DNA of 64,000 bases, taken from positions 1 to 64,000 of the forward strand of contig JBCCHF010000018.1 in the NCBI GenBank assembly GCA_039028895.1. The letters run 5' to 3'. Below are positions 54,504 through 63,230 of the stretch, in pieces. The first letter of the stretch is position 1. The number at the start of each line of letters is the position of its first letter. A program made the position numbers and the translations under genes. Source of the DNA: JAHDCJ01 sp039028895 (GTDB lineage: Bacteria > Bacteroidota > Bacteroidia > Chitinophagales > Saprospiraceae). Below the pieces are notes generated by a model. It was not told where the DNA came from, ran no database searches, and saw only the letters and a list, made by a program, of their open reading frames with translations.

Positions 54504-56768
54504 CTATCCGATCTCTTCAAGACTTAACAGCACAGGTACTTGCTTTTCACCATTATGAACGAAAATAGTCGTCTTTAATCCGCTGGCCAAGGTTTTTAGA
54601 CTATTTGCATAATTATCTTCTTCTCCGTTTGCCGGAATGGCGAGCCCGAGAAAGACGACATCAGCGTTTCCACTATGCCTGTGGATAGTGTTTCTAACGG
54701 ATTCACCTTTATGATTTACAACTACCTTAACATCTGCCTTTATCCTTGTTTTTGGAATAATCGCCTGTAATTGCGATTCCATGTTTTCGGCTTCAGTGTC
54801 AGATTTGACGATTGAATAGATCGTCAATTTGGCTTTTCGCCAAGGTGCGTTGGAATTGAGCAGGTGGGCTAACAACAACATAAGGTCACCATTTCTTCTT
54901 TGGCCACCCCACCATAAGTGGATAGATTTGTCCTGTCCAGGTTCATGGCCCCAGTCTAGTTTGGCGATGATAGTACTGATACCGGTTTGCGATACGGCAC
55001 GCATGATACGCAAGTGCGTGGCGAGGTGGCTTTCTTTATCCGACCAGCCAAATAGCACAGTCTTGGATTTCATACCGGCTATTCCATTGGCTTGTGCTAC
55101 GTTAACTGCACCTTCTTCGAAATTGGAGACCACGTTGATCTCGCCAAAAGCATTGAGATTTTGTTGTCTGATATCATCGTTCATTTGAGCCATTTTGGCA
55201 TCAAGGCTGAAACGATCTTCAGTCAGATTGCCTTCTACGAGGTAGGTGGCCGTAACGATACCGCTTTTATGGCTAAACCAGGTAGCCAATCTGAGGAGAC
55301 TGCCACGTTTGGCTGGATTACCGACAAAAGCCAGGATGTATGGGCGCCAGTTTCGGGCTTTATTGCCATGTGGTTTGTGGTTGAGTAGCGCATAGCGAGC
55401 CAGCGAAAACCAGAAGCCTGCACGCGCATCACCCCATTCCTTTTGAAGGCTTCGTTTCTTGAGGAAGAAATATAATATAAGCTCAAGGATCACCGCAAAC
55501 AAGCAGGCTAAAGGACTAACCAGAAACATGACAAGGATTGCACCAATAGCTCCAAGTACGGAGACAAACCACGGTACATTGATCGTAGGTCTGTACGAGG
55601 GATCGCCTACCAGTTTTTCCACCACAGCACTAAGATTGACCATTACATAAAGGGTCAGGAACAGGATGGAAACAAACATTGCCACAGTATTCAATCCACC
55701 GAGTAACACTGCTAAAAGCGCAATCGCCCCAGTCACCCAGGTAGCCAACGCGGGTTGCCCTGTTTTCGACAATTTAGTAAATATCTTTGGCGCAAGTCCA
55801 TCATTTGCCAATGCTTGCAATACACGAGGACCACTCAGAATACTGCCAAATGCAGAGGACAAGATAGCACCCCAAATCGCCGGATAGACCAGCCAAGCAC
55901 CGAGGAATGCGACAGTTGTCCAGGTTTCGACACCGCTGTTGGCCAGTTGCTCAGGAGACATTTGGGTTGTGATCGCCAGGAATACAGGGATCAGCATATA
56001 AAGAATCAGACCTGTAACAATAGCTCCCATTGTACCAACCGGGATTGACTTTTGCGGATCTTTCAGATCACCACTCATGCCGATACCAGCTGTAAATCCT
56101 GTAACAGCAGGAAAGAATACAGCAAAAACAAACCAGAATCCTTCCGGAGCGGTTCGATACGTTGCCTCCCATTCCGGTTGTTTGAGTTCACCTCCGGTCA
56201 GCACGCCAACGACCAGCGCCAGGACAGAAAGCACAACTGCAATGAGAATTGGAATCTGCATTTTCAAAACCAGCGAAGCCGACTTTCCCGAAAGGATAGT
56301 AGTAAAGACAATAAACGCAGCTGCCAATGCCATCACCATCTGTTGATGTGACAAGGCGGTTTCGGGCATAAAAATGATGATGGCTTCCGCCAGACCGAAA
56401 CAATAAAACGTAAGGCTTAGCGTACGGCAAAAATAAAGTGGTATCCCAATGGCACCGCCCAATTCAAGACCCAGCGATCGAGATATCATGAAATATTCTC
56501 CACCTGCTCCAACTTTCATATTGGTGGCAATAGCAGATGCGCTAAGACCTGTGATGAATGTAATAGAACAAGCAAGAATGACCACAACGAAAGTCAGTCC
56601 AAGGCCGATATTACCGACTACCCACCCAAAGCGCAAGTACATAATAAGTCCCAGGATTGTCAGGAGGCTAGGCATATAAACACCCAGGAAAGTACCAAAT
56701 TTAGCGGCTTGCGGTGTTTTTTCAGTTGGTTTTTGGTCGAGTTGTACAGCTTGGCTTGCGTTTTCCAT
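54504..56768 (-). CDS. SLC12-like cation:chloride cotransporter / amino acid permease superfamily
   Basis: The 754-residue protein has twelve helices (to about residue 440) and a ~300-residue cytoplasmic C-terminal domain. Helix one reads FGTFLGVYMPSLLTILGLIMYLRFGWVVG, the signature of the eukaryotic Na-K-Cl/K-Cl cotransporter family, followed by VGAGGEYFMISRSLGLELGGAIG. The C-terminal part (AFVGNPAKRGSLLRLATW, LLLAHLLNSNAPWRKAKLTIY) is also of that family type. I start at 56768 (MENASQAVQL); the frame opens at 56825, but the added residues do not look native. Salt or potassium homeostasis is inferred from the family. Confidence 0.85.
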   Translation of the reverse strand: MENASQAVQLDQKPTEKTPQAAKFGTFLGVYMPSLLTILGLIMYLRFGWVVGNIGLGLTFVVVILACSITFITGLSASAIATNMKVGAGGEYFMISRSLGLELGGAIGIPLYFCRTLSLTFYCFGLAEAIIIFMPETALSHQQMVMALAAAFIVFTTILSGKSASLVLKMQIPILIAVVLSVLALVVGVLTGGELKQPEWEATYRTAPEGFWFVFAVFFPAVTGFTAGIGMSGDLKDPQKSIPVGTMGAIVTGLILYMLIPVFLAITTQMSPEQLANSGVETWTTVAFLGAWLVYPAIWGAILSSAFGSILSGPRVLQALANDGLAPKIFTKLSKTGQPALATWVTGAIALLAVLLGGLNTVAMFVSILFLTLYVMVNLSAVVEKLVGDPSYRPTINVPWFVSVLGAIGAILVMFLVSPLACLFAVILELILYFFLKKRSLQKEWGDARAGFWFSLARYALLNHKPHGNKARNWRPYILAFVGNPAKRGSLLRLATWFSHKSGIVTATYLVEGNLTEDRFSLDAKMAQMNDDIRQQNLNAFGEINVVSNFEEGAVNVAQANGIAGMKSKTVLFGWSDKESHLATHLRIMRAVSQTGISTIIAKLDWGHEPGQDKSIHLWWGGQRRNGDLMLLLAHLLNSNAPWRKAKLTIYSIVKSDTEAENMESQLQAIIPKTRIKADVKVVVNHKGESVRNTIHRHSGNADVVFLGLAIPANGEEDNYANSLKTLASGLKTTIFVHNGEKQVPVLLSLEEIG

Positions 56769-56873
56769 TGAGGTTTTTTTGTGGTTTGGTGCCAGATAGT
56801 TATTGGCTTTAAAAATAATCATCAATTTGAGCCTTTCAAATTTATTTTGCCTGCTTTGTACCTTTGCCCTTCA

Positions 56874-58085
56874 ATGAATCAAAGAATTGTCATTGTTGGA
56901 GGGGGTGCAGCCGGTTTTTTTGCAGCCATTCGTTGTGCTGAGCTCAATCGCCAGAATAAGGTGATTATCCTTGAGCAGGGCCGTTCTGTGTTGCAGAAGG
57001 TAAAGGTCTCAGGTGGTGGACGATGCAATGTCACCCACGCCTGCTGGGATCCAGCCGAATTGGTCACAAATTATCCCCGAGGACAAAAAGAATTATTAGG
57101 ACCTTTCCATCGCTTTTTTACCGGTGATACGGTGGCATGGTTTGAAGAGCGTGGTGTAAAACTCAAGATCGAAGCCGATAACCGTATGTTTCCGGTAACG
57201 GATAATTCTCAATCTATCATCGATTGCCTGTGGAAATCTGCGAAAAGAGTAGGTGTAAAGGTGGAAACGGGCAAAAAGATGCTAGGTTTTAAGCCAACCG
57301 GCAATGATAAATGGCGTCTGAGCATAAAAGGTGAACAGGATTTAATCGCTGATAAATTGATGTTAGCAACTGGTAGCGCGAAAAGTACATGGCAATTACT
57401 CCAGGGTTTAGGGCATACCATAGTTCGACCTGTGCCGTCATTATTCACTTTTAACATCAAAGACGAACGTATCAATGGACTGGCAGGGATTGCTTTGCCA
57501 AAGGTCAGGATATCGATCAAAGATACCAGGCTTGAAGCTGAAGGGCCATTATTGATTACGCATTGGGGTCTTAGTGGTCCGGCCATTTTGAAACTATCAG
57601 CTTTCGGTGCCAGAGTTTTGCATGAAAGCCATTACCAATTCCGGATAAAGGTCGATCTTTCCGGTTTAACCGGAATGGTAGCTGTGACGGAAGCCATAGA
57701 GCAGGTCAATACCAAAAAGCTGGTGCTCAACCACAATCCATTCAACCTTCCAGAAAGGTTATGGAAAAAGCTGGCTCAGCATTCAGGCATCTTAAAACAA
57801 AAATCCTGGAACGAATTGAGTAAAAAAGATATCACCAATCTTGCGGGAAATATCGGTAGCGCTGAGTTTACCGTCAATGGCAAAAGCACTTTCAAAGAAG
57901 AATTCGTGACTGCAGGGGGTGTTGATCTTAAGGAAGTTGACTTTAGACGATTTGGCAGTAAGCAATTTCCAAATCTTTATTTTGCCGGGGAGGTGCTTAA
58001 TATTGATGCTGTTACAGGCGGTTTCAACTTCCAGGCTGCCTGGACGGGTGGTTGGATTGCTGGTGAGGCTATGGCTGCCGACTAA
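56874..58085 (+). CDS. FAD-dependent oxidoreductase, YhiN/HI0933 family
   Basis: This 403-residue flavoprotein has an N-terminal dinucleotide site IVIVGGGAAGFFAAIRCAE, the family motif KVKVSGGGRCNVTHA and the C-terminal block VTAGGVDLKEVD, LYFAGEVLNIDAVTGGFNFQAAWTGG. It is often annotated as aminoacetone oxidase-like or BaiN-like; the true reaction is not known. The ATG at 56874 gives the family start. A TACCTTTG box ends eight bases before it, so the mRNA may be nearly leaderless. It overlaps the convergent DinB-like gene by four bases. Confidence 0.9.
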   Translation: MNQRIVIVGGGAAGFFAAIRCAELNRQNKVIILEQGRSVLQKVKVSGGGRCNVTHACWDPAELVTNYPRGQKELLGPFHRFFTGDTVAWFEERGVKLKIEADNRMFPVTDNSQSIIDCLWKSAKRVGVKVETGKKMLGFKPTGNDKWRLSIKGEQDLIADKLMLATGSAKSTWQLLQGLGHTIVRPVPSLFTFNIKDERINGLAGIALPKVRISIKDTRLEAEGPLLITHWGLSGPAILKLSAFGARVLHESHYQFRIKVDLSGLTGMVAVTEAIEQVNTKKLVLNHNPFNLPERLWKKLAQHSGILKQKSWNELSKKDITNLAGNIGSAEFTVNGKSTFKEEFVTAGGVDLKEVDFRRFGSKQFPNLYFAGEVLNIDAVTGGFNFQAAWTGGWIAGEAMAAD

Positions 58086-58585
58086 ACATTGAGGTCGAGA
58101 TCTGCGTAATAGCCCAAATCCACGTCTTTTAGCATCTTCGTCCAAAAGGTGATCTGTCCAGTGTGGTAAGAAAAATGTTCAACGACGTGCAAAATTATCC
58201 CCGTTCCGGTAAGGTCAAATCCTTGGACTATTCTGGGACGATTGAGGTTGTCTTCGGTGGCGGATCCAATAATTGTTGCTGCTGTATCGGTTACAGATTT
58301 TAGCTTATCGAGCAAGGCAGTTTTCGAATACCCTCTTCTTGCTTCGAATTCACGGTCTCTTTCCCTGATGTCTGGTTGCCCGTCCAGACCATGCATAATA
58401 TACTGCGTGATATTACCACAAAGGTGCAGCATGAGATTACCAATTGAATTGGAATTGTTGTTTGGTCTCTTCCATACTTCTTCTTCGGTGAGTTTGTTCA
58501 GGCATTTTTCAATTCTTGGATAACTTTCGTTGAAACGGAACAAGGCCTGGCTAATGAATTCGGTGGCTGTAGGGGAATTGGGCAT
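58082..58585 (-). CDS. DinB-like four-helix protein
   Basis: This 167-residue protein of the DinB/YfiT-like superfamily has four amphipathic helices with conserved metal-type histidines: LMLHLCGNITQYI in the first half and ILHVVEHFSYHTGQITFW near the end. Members are metal-dependent transferases or hydrolases of mostly unknown substrate, some using bacillithiol or mycothiol. A run of TTGATGG repeats starts 11 bases upstream of its start codon. Confidence 0.83.
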   Translation of the reverse strand: MPNSPTATEFISQALFRFNESYPRIEKCLNKLTEEEVWKRPNNNSNSIGNLMLHLCGNITQYIMHGLDGQPDIRERDREFEARRGYSKTALLDKLKSVTDTAATIIGSATEDNLNRPRIVQGFDLTGTGIILHVVEHFSYHTGQITFWTKMLKDVDLGYYADLDLNV

Positions 58586-58595
58586 TTTGTTTTAA

Positions 58596-58641
58596 TTGAT
58601 GGTTGATGGTTGATGGTTGATGGTTGATGGTTGATGGTTGA
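58596..58641. repeat. Heptanucleotide tandem repeat TTGATGG x6.6
   Basis: Six perfect TTGATGG units (58596-58637) plus four more bases lie in the short gap between the nucleoside deaminase and DinB-like genes, directly upstream of the latter's ATG. A perfect short tandem repeat of this kind is prone to length change by slippage. Confidence 0.9.
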
Positions 58642-58673
58642 CAGAATTTCTACCGTAGAGTTTCGCAGAGATT

Positions 58674-59141
58674 TTACTTCCAGAATCCGATGTGGACCTG
58701 TTTTGCTTCTTCTTCCAGTAAAGGCCCAATTACCTCTACCTTTCGGTCTCCATTTTCGAATACATTCCGGCAAGGTAAATGGAGTCTCATACCTGTTGGG
58801 TTTTTGGGAAGGTGCTCGTACATTTTTTGACCACTTAAAGCATAGACAACTCGGCTGATCCCGGACCAATAAATTACCCCACAACACATGGCACATGGTT
58901 CAGTACTTGTATATAAGGTTGCCTTTGTAAGGATGTTGGCATCAAACTTTTCTGCTGCTGCTCTAACCACATTAAGTTCTGCATGACCAGAGATGTCTTT
59001 TTCAGTAACCACAGTGTTTTCGGCTTCCATGATGATTGATCCATGTTCGTTGACGATCAATGATCCGAAGGGGTGATTTCCATTTTGTCGTGATGAGGCA
59101 GCCAATTCAAGGCATCGTTTCAGGAAAAAGGTATGATCCAT
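58674..59141 (-). CDS. Nucleoside/base deaminase (CDA superfamily)
   Basis: This 155-residue zinc deaminase has ISGHAELNVVRAA (zinc His, catalytic Glu) and TEPCAMCCGVIYWSGI (zinc Cys pair). The C-terminal part, MRLHLPCRNVF and EVIGPLLEEEA, resembles guanine deaminase/TadA-like proteins. It is distinct from the cytosine deaminase at 36188-36619. Guanine or a nucleoside is the likely substrate; tRNA editing is less likely because the tRNA-binding C-terminal helix pattern is not evident. It is divergent from the membrane protein gene at 59250. Confidence 0.85.
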   Translation of the reverse strand: MDHTFFLKRCLELAASSRQNGNHPFGSLIVNEHGSIIMEAENTVVTEKDISGHAELNVVRAAAEKFDANILTKATLYTSTEPCAMCCGVIYWSGISRVVYALSGQKMYEHLPKNPTGMRLHLPCRNVFENGDRKVEVIGPLLEEEAKQVHIGFWK

Positions 59142-59249
59142 TTCGGAAAGGTAATGATTCTATTTTAGGAATAGGCGCCCAAATCATTTTACAATCTTGT
59201 GCGCTTAATTAAGGTAATTGTCTAACTTGCGGGGATTTCCAAAAAACCA

Positions 59250-59645
59250 ATGCTCAATATCACCAAATATATCAACGTTAAGACCGGTTTTATTGGTGCT
59301 ATTATAATGGCTTCAATCGTAGGTTATATCAACCATGAATTTGGGATGTGGCCTGCCACAATTGCTGCTCTAAAACAAGGTACCTATACCTTTTTCTTCG
59401 GTGGTGCAGTGATCCAATTTTGCGAAACATTAAGTCTTAAATATCCTGACCATTCCTGGAAGGGAATTCTACTCGGCGCATTGTCGGCTTCTGTTGTGAC
59501 TATTATTGCAGTGCTGATCGTACATCATATGCGCGGGACGCCTTTGCCTTTTGCCAGTACAGTGCCGACTATGGTGCTGGGGCCTCCTGGTTTCCTGTTT
59601 TTGGCCTGGCGGAAGCGTTGGGTGGCTGATCGTAATTCAACTTAA
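59250..59645 (+). CDS. Small membrane protein of unknown function
   Basis: The 131-residue product has about four hydrophobic segments (roughly 13-30, 43-58, 68-90, 100-120) and a basic end, AWRKRWVADRNST. I recognise no family. It is probably monocistronic, followed directly by the repeat-rich stretch 59662-59850. Confidence 0.65.
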   Translation: MLNITKYINVKTGFIGAIIMASIVGYINHEFGMWPATIAALKQGTYTFFFGGAVIQFCETLSLKYPDHSWKGILLGALSASVVTIIAVLIVHHMRGTPLPFASTVPTMVLGPPGFLFLAWRKRWVADRNST

Positions 59646-59661
59646 TGATTTACTTCTGAGC

Positions 59662-59706
59662 GTTTCCACCTCAACCCTAACCCTTCTCCTTCAGGAGAAG
59701 GGAACT
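59662..59706 (+). repeat. 45-bp dispersed repeat, left copy
   Basis: The 45 bases starting gtttcca and ending gaagggaact recur at 63131-63175 with two mismatches (59669 and 59691). The right part is a palindrome, ccttctcct/aggagaagg. The two copies flank the SpoIID-domain gene. Confidence 0.85.
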
Positions 59707-59716
59707 CACTTTGGTT

Positions 59717-59850
59717 CCTCTCCTTGAGGAGAGGTTAAGTGAGGTGAAAAATAGAACTGATGAGTGTCCCTCTCCTTGAGGAGAGTGTAGGTGAGGTGTA
59801 AAATGGAACTGATGTGCGTCCCTCTCCTTGAGGAGAGGTTAGGTGAGGTG
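59717..59850 (+). repeat. 52-bp tandem palindromic repeat, 2.6 copies
   Basis: Units start at 59717, 59769 and 59821 with a period of exactly 52. Each begins with the palindrome CCTCTCCTTGAGGAGAG(G), an 8-bp stem, followed by TTAGGTGAGGTG or a close variant. The third unit is cut at about 59850, just before the next gene. A minus-strand ORF across it is an artefact of the repeat. Confidence 0.88.
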
Positions 59851-59866
59851 CTAGCTGGAAAAAGAT

Positions 59867-59874
59867 TATCTTTG
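59867..59874 (+). promoter_or_regulatory. Possible -7 box immediately before the SpoIID-domain gene
   Basis: TATCTTTG matches TAnnTTTG exactly but ends only five bases before the ATG at 59880 and has no well-spaced TTG upstream. If real, the transcript is nearly leaderless or translation starts further in. Confidence 0.35.
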
Positions 59875-59879
59875 AAACC

Positions 59880-62800
59880 ATGATCCATATTACCCGACTT
59901 TGTGCGATAATCCTCCAATTATTGCTTGTTGCGGTACTTTTATTTTCGTTTAAGCAATATACCTACACCGAACCTACTATTCTTCATCTTCGTTTTCTGG
60001 ACGGGGTAACCCAACTGGCTGTATTGCCGGAGAGAGTAGTAGTGCAATGTGTTGAAGATGGCTTTGTCTCTGAATTTTCCAGTAAGGATATAACACTGGC
60101 CAAACCTTTAACTTTTAGTTTAGAGCAAGGCAGTTATATTATTTCCGTTACCGGAAAGGGATTTCAGCCATTGGAATTTGAGCTGAGTACTGCTGAAAGA
60201 CAGGTGCTGAATTACACGCTCCGGTTAGATGCCTATGCGCCTGATCAATTTGTCAATTATGAATTTCTCGAAAGAGCGACAAATAAAGGTCAAACCATTA
60301 TCATCGGTTATGTCGTTGACTGGGATGGCAAACCGTTGCCAAATGTAGACATAACCTGTATCGAAACGGGAGAATGGGTCACTACCGACTCCAAAGGCTA
60401 TTATCGGCTTGCGTTGTCTGTTGATTATGAAGCGTTTGCTAGGTTCCATGAAGAGCTGCCTCCTGATGTTGCTATCGAACATTTTTATCGAACGTTGGTG
60501 TACAAGAAAGCAGGCTATAACGATTTGGTGATTCATAACGAACTGGTACAACCTTACGGGAATGGGATTGCAAGCCATCGGATGCTGGAAGGAGATGGAG
60601 TTATTGAGGTGGAGAATACGCGATACTTCGACTTGAGCCATTCAGTTAAAAGTAGGGAAGATACTGTAGGGAAGATACAGGTGGCAGTCGAAATTGGGGA
60701 AACTGCAATCAGGGGTGAAGAACCGTCAATTTTAAATTTTCAACCTCCGCAAGGAACAGAAAAAAGCTTTAATAGCTGCGTGCCACAATCAATCGTCGTT
60801 GGCTTCACAGCTAGTGGAACGACCTGTTGCTCGGGGTCTTGCTCAGATTTCAATTCGGATTATGGGGTTTATAGCATGGATCTTTACAGCAAGCATATCT
60901 TGAGAGGTGAGTGGCTGACGACCTGGAACAGTTTGCCGAATATGGCTGAAGGGTATAAAGCCGCTGCTGTTGCGATCCGGTCGTATGCGCTGGCTCGGAT
61001 GCTTTACAATCCTTCATCTACTGGCTTTTACCAGATTTGTTCTAATGCTTGTTGTCAGAATTTCTTTATTGGTAGTATTCCTTCTTACATGGCTTCCGCA
61101 GTTGATGCTACTTCTGGGGTAATCATGATGGATGGTAATGAGGTAGGACTTACAGAGTATAGTTCTGAGAATAATGGACTCGATAATTGCCATTGTGTAA
61201 CAGGCTGTAGTGCGGGCAACCAATGCACTCTATCTGGAGGAGGAGTTGGCTGCTGGCAATCCGGACCATGTGGAGATGGTTATTTTCAAGACCCAGGTAA
61301 TTTTCTATGTATTGAAGATCCAGTTGGGACGGGTCATAAACAATTTGGCCACGGTAGAGGCATGAGTCAATACGGTTCTGCCAGATGGGCATCAGGGATT
61401 AATCTCAATGCTGCTTGTGAATCCGGCCCTCAACCACTACATGGGTATGGTACTAAAAACTGGATTGAGATATTGGATCACTATTACCCCAGTTTTAGTC
61501 TGTTGTCTGGACTGGGTACTTGTGGGTTGGACTGTAGTGATGTGGTGGCTTTGGAATGTGGCATCCCCATTTCTGGGAATACGGCCAATAGTACTAGCAA
61601 TATTCTAACATACGGCTGCAATATTTCAAATAACTATACAGGGCCTGAGCTGGTCTTTTCGGTAATTATGGAGCCAGGCCCCTTCACCGTGAACTTATCA
61701 AATATTGTTTACCCGCCCAATCCCGGTCAATCTGTTGGTTTGTCCGTGATAGTGCTTGATGGAAATTCAGGGTGTATTGTTGAGGAAGATCCGAATAATA
61801 ACAATTCGAATTGCATTGAAGCGTTGGTAGGCGGTGGTACGATGACCATCAATAATCCTGCTGGTGGATTGTATTTTATCATTGTGGATGGGTTGACTGG
61901 CGTACCATACCAAGGAAGTTCAAATGATTACGATGAAGATAATGGCAGTTTTGATCTTTTGGTCGATGGTCTTTGTTCAGATTGTCCTCATTTATATGAT
62001 GAACCTTGCAGTGCACTTGTTATTCCGTCAGGTGATGAATGTGTTTTCACTGAAGTCCAAAATTTCTGTGCAACTACGAGTTTCAATCCGCCTGTAGTTA
62101 ATTGTCTTGGCGATCTCAGTGAACAAGACATTTGGGTCAGGACTACAGCCGGAGTGGCTGGTCGATTAATCGTAGATACCAATGACGGTAGTCTTGGTGA
62201 TCTTGAAATGGCGCTATATACCGGGTCTGATTGTGACAATCTTTCCTTATATGGCTGCTTTCCCAATGGCAGCATCAATGATCCAAATGGCTGGATGCCA
62301 ATTGCCGACCTCAATGGGCTAACCCCGGGTGAAGACATCTGGATCAGGTTATGGGATTTTGGTTTTCCTCATGAAGGGAATTTTGGTATTTGCGCTAATG
62401 ACCCTGATGCTGGATTGGCAACCATTGAAGTTTGTCCTACAGTGATTTTGAAGGGCGCTTTTGATGCCTTTCATTTCAATACTGATAATCTTATGCGGAC
62501 GACATATGCGGATAACTATCTTATGTCATTATTCCAACCTTTCAATGTTGCTCCCTGGTTTTATGCAGGTGTAGAATCATTTCCAACAAACTTCTCTATT
62601 CCTACTGATATGGTCGATTGGGTCTTGATCACGATCAAGGATGGTGCTAACGCAGCATCCATAGTGTACAGACAGGCAGGGGTCTTGCATGCAGATGGCA
62701 CCATTACTGCAACGGATGGTAGTTTGATCAGCTTTACGGCAAGCCTGATTTCAGGTTATTATATCGAAGTTGCACATTCCAATCACCTACCGATCATTAG

Positions 62801-63128
62801 TGCCAACTCAATACTCCCCGACTTGAATAATCAGATTTGTCATGATTTTACCAGTTCGATGGATATGGCTTACCGCAATTCTACATTGAATGATGATCCG
62901 ATGGTTGGCCTCAACTCACTCTCTGGCTATTATCACGCCATGCATTCCGGTAACGGTAATAATTTGGATTGCCAGGTGGATGCAAATGATATTAATTCCC
63001 TCTTTCAGGCTTATCTTTTGTCCAACTATTACGGGTCTGAAGATATTAACCTGGATGGGGTAGTGGATATTAACGACTTGAATTTGTTGTTGGAGGGGTA
63101 TAATGGGAATTGTCATTTGAACTATTGA
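59880..63128 (+). CDS. Secreted SpoIID/LytB-domain protein with dockerin-like C-terminus
   Basis: The 1082-residue protein has an N-terminal signal or anchor helix (about 8-24), a PEGA/carboxypeptidase-regulatory-like region (about 130-200, IIGYVVDWDGKPLPNVDITC) and a SpoIID/LytB domain (about 320-530). That domain is marked by GYKAAAVAIRSYALARM (~360) and GHGRGMSQYGSARWA (~490) and has many cysteines. Two beta-rich domains follow (about 545-690 and 700-845, LSEQDIWVRTTAGVAG), then the ~230-residue C-terminal module shared with 39187-42432. It ends in EF-hand-like loops, DANDINSLFQAY and DINLDGVVDINDLNLLL. SpoIID domains cut or activate peptidoglycan in sporulating bacteria; a wall-glycan or adhesion role here is inference. 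Confidence 0.85.
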   Translation: MIHITRLCAIILQLLLVAVLLFSFKQYTYTEPTILHLRFLDGVTQLAVLPERVVVQCVEDGFVSEFSSKDITLAKPLTFSLEQGSYIISVTGKGFQPLEFELSTAERQVLNYTLRLDAYAPDQFVNYEFLERATNKGQTIIIGYVVDWDGKPLPNVDITCIETGEWVTTDSKGYYRLALSVDYEAFARFHEELPPDVAIEHFYRTLVYKKAGYNDLVIHNELVQPYGNGIASHRMLEGDGVIEVENTRYFDLSHSVKSREDTVGKIQVAVEIGETAIRGEEPSILNFQPPQGTEKSFNSCVPQSIVVGFTASGTTCCSGSCSDFNSDYGVYSMDLYSKHILRGEWLTTWNSLPNMAEGYKAAAVAIRSYALARMLYNPSSTGFYQICSNACCQNFFIGSIPSYMASAVDATSGVIMMDGNEVGLTEYSSENNGLDNCHCVTGCSAGNQCTLSGGGVGCWQSGPCGDGYFQDPGNFLCIEDPVGTGHKQFGHGRGMSQYGSARWASGINLNAACESGPQPLHGYGTKNWIEILDHYYPSFSLLSGLGTCGLDCSDVVALECGIPISGNTANSTSNILTYGCNISNNYTGPELVFSVIMEPGPFTVNLSNIVYPPNPGQSVGLSVIVLDGNSGCIVEEDPNNNNSNCIEALVGGGTMTINNPAGGLYFIIVDGLTGVPYQGSSNDYDEDNGSFDLLVDGLCSDCPHLYDEPCSALVIPSGDECVFTEVQNFCATTSFNPPVVNCLGDLSEQDIWVRTTAGVAGRLIVDTNDGSLGDLEMALYTGSDCDNLSLYGCFPNGSINDPNGWMPIADLNGLTPGEDIWIRLWDFGFPHEGNFGICANDPDAGLATIEVCPTVILKGAFDAFHFNTDNLMRTTYADNYLMSLFQPFNVAPWFYAGVESFPTNFSIPTDMVDWVLITIKDGANAASIVYRQAGVLHADGTITATDGSLISFTASLISGYYIEVAHSNHLPIISANSILPDLNNQICHDFTSSMDMAYRNSTLNDDPMVGLNSLSGYYHAMHSGNGNNLDCQVDANDINSLFQAYLLSNYYGSEDINLDGVVDINDLNLLLEGYNGNCHLNY

Positions 63129-63130
63129 TT

Positions 63131-63175
63131 GTTTCCAGCTCAACCCTAACCCTTCTCCTCCAGGAGAAGGGAACT
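63131..63175 (+). repeat. 45-bp dispersed repeat, right copy
   Basis: This is the same orientation and 43/45 identical to 59662-59706. It starts two bases after the stop codon of the SpoIID-domain gene. Further palindromic relatives (cctcctcctgaaggag) follow at about 63192-63207. Confidence 0.85.
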
Positions 63176-63230
63176 GGTGGCCTGATTTTCGTCCTCCTCC
63201 TGAAGGAGTAGTTAGAGGAGTTTAGGGGGC

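Noticed and set aside
58596..58641. Possible CRISPR-like array
   Set aside because: The 7-bp units are contiguous with no spacers, and there are no cas genes in the window.
59706..59918. Minus-strand ORF of 70 codons with internal repeats
   Set aside because: It is generated by the 52-bp tandem DNA repeat; the repeated residues reflect the palindromes, not a protein.
59662..63175. Composite transposon interpretation of the 45-bp repeats
   Set aside because: There is no transposase or recombinase, no target-site duplication that I can see, and the repeats are direct and end in an intergenic palindrome.
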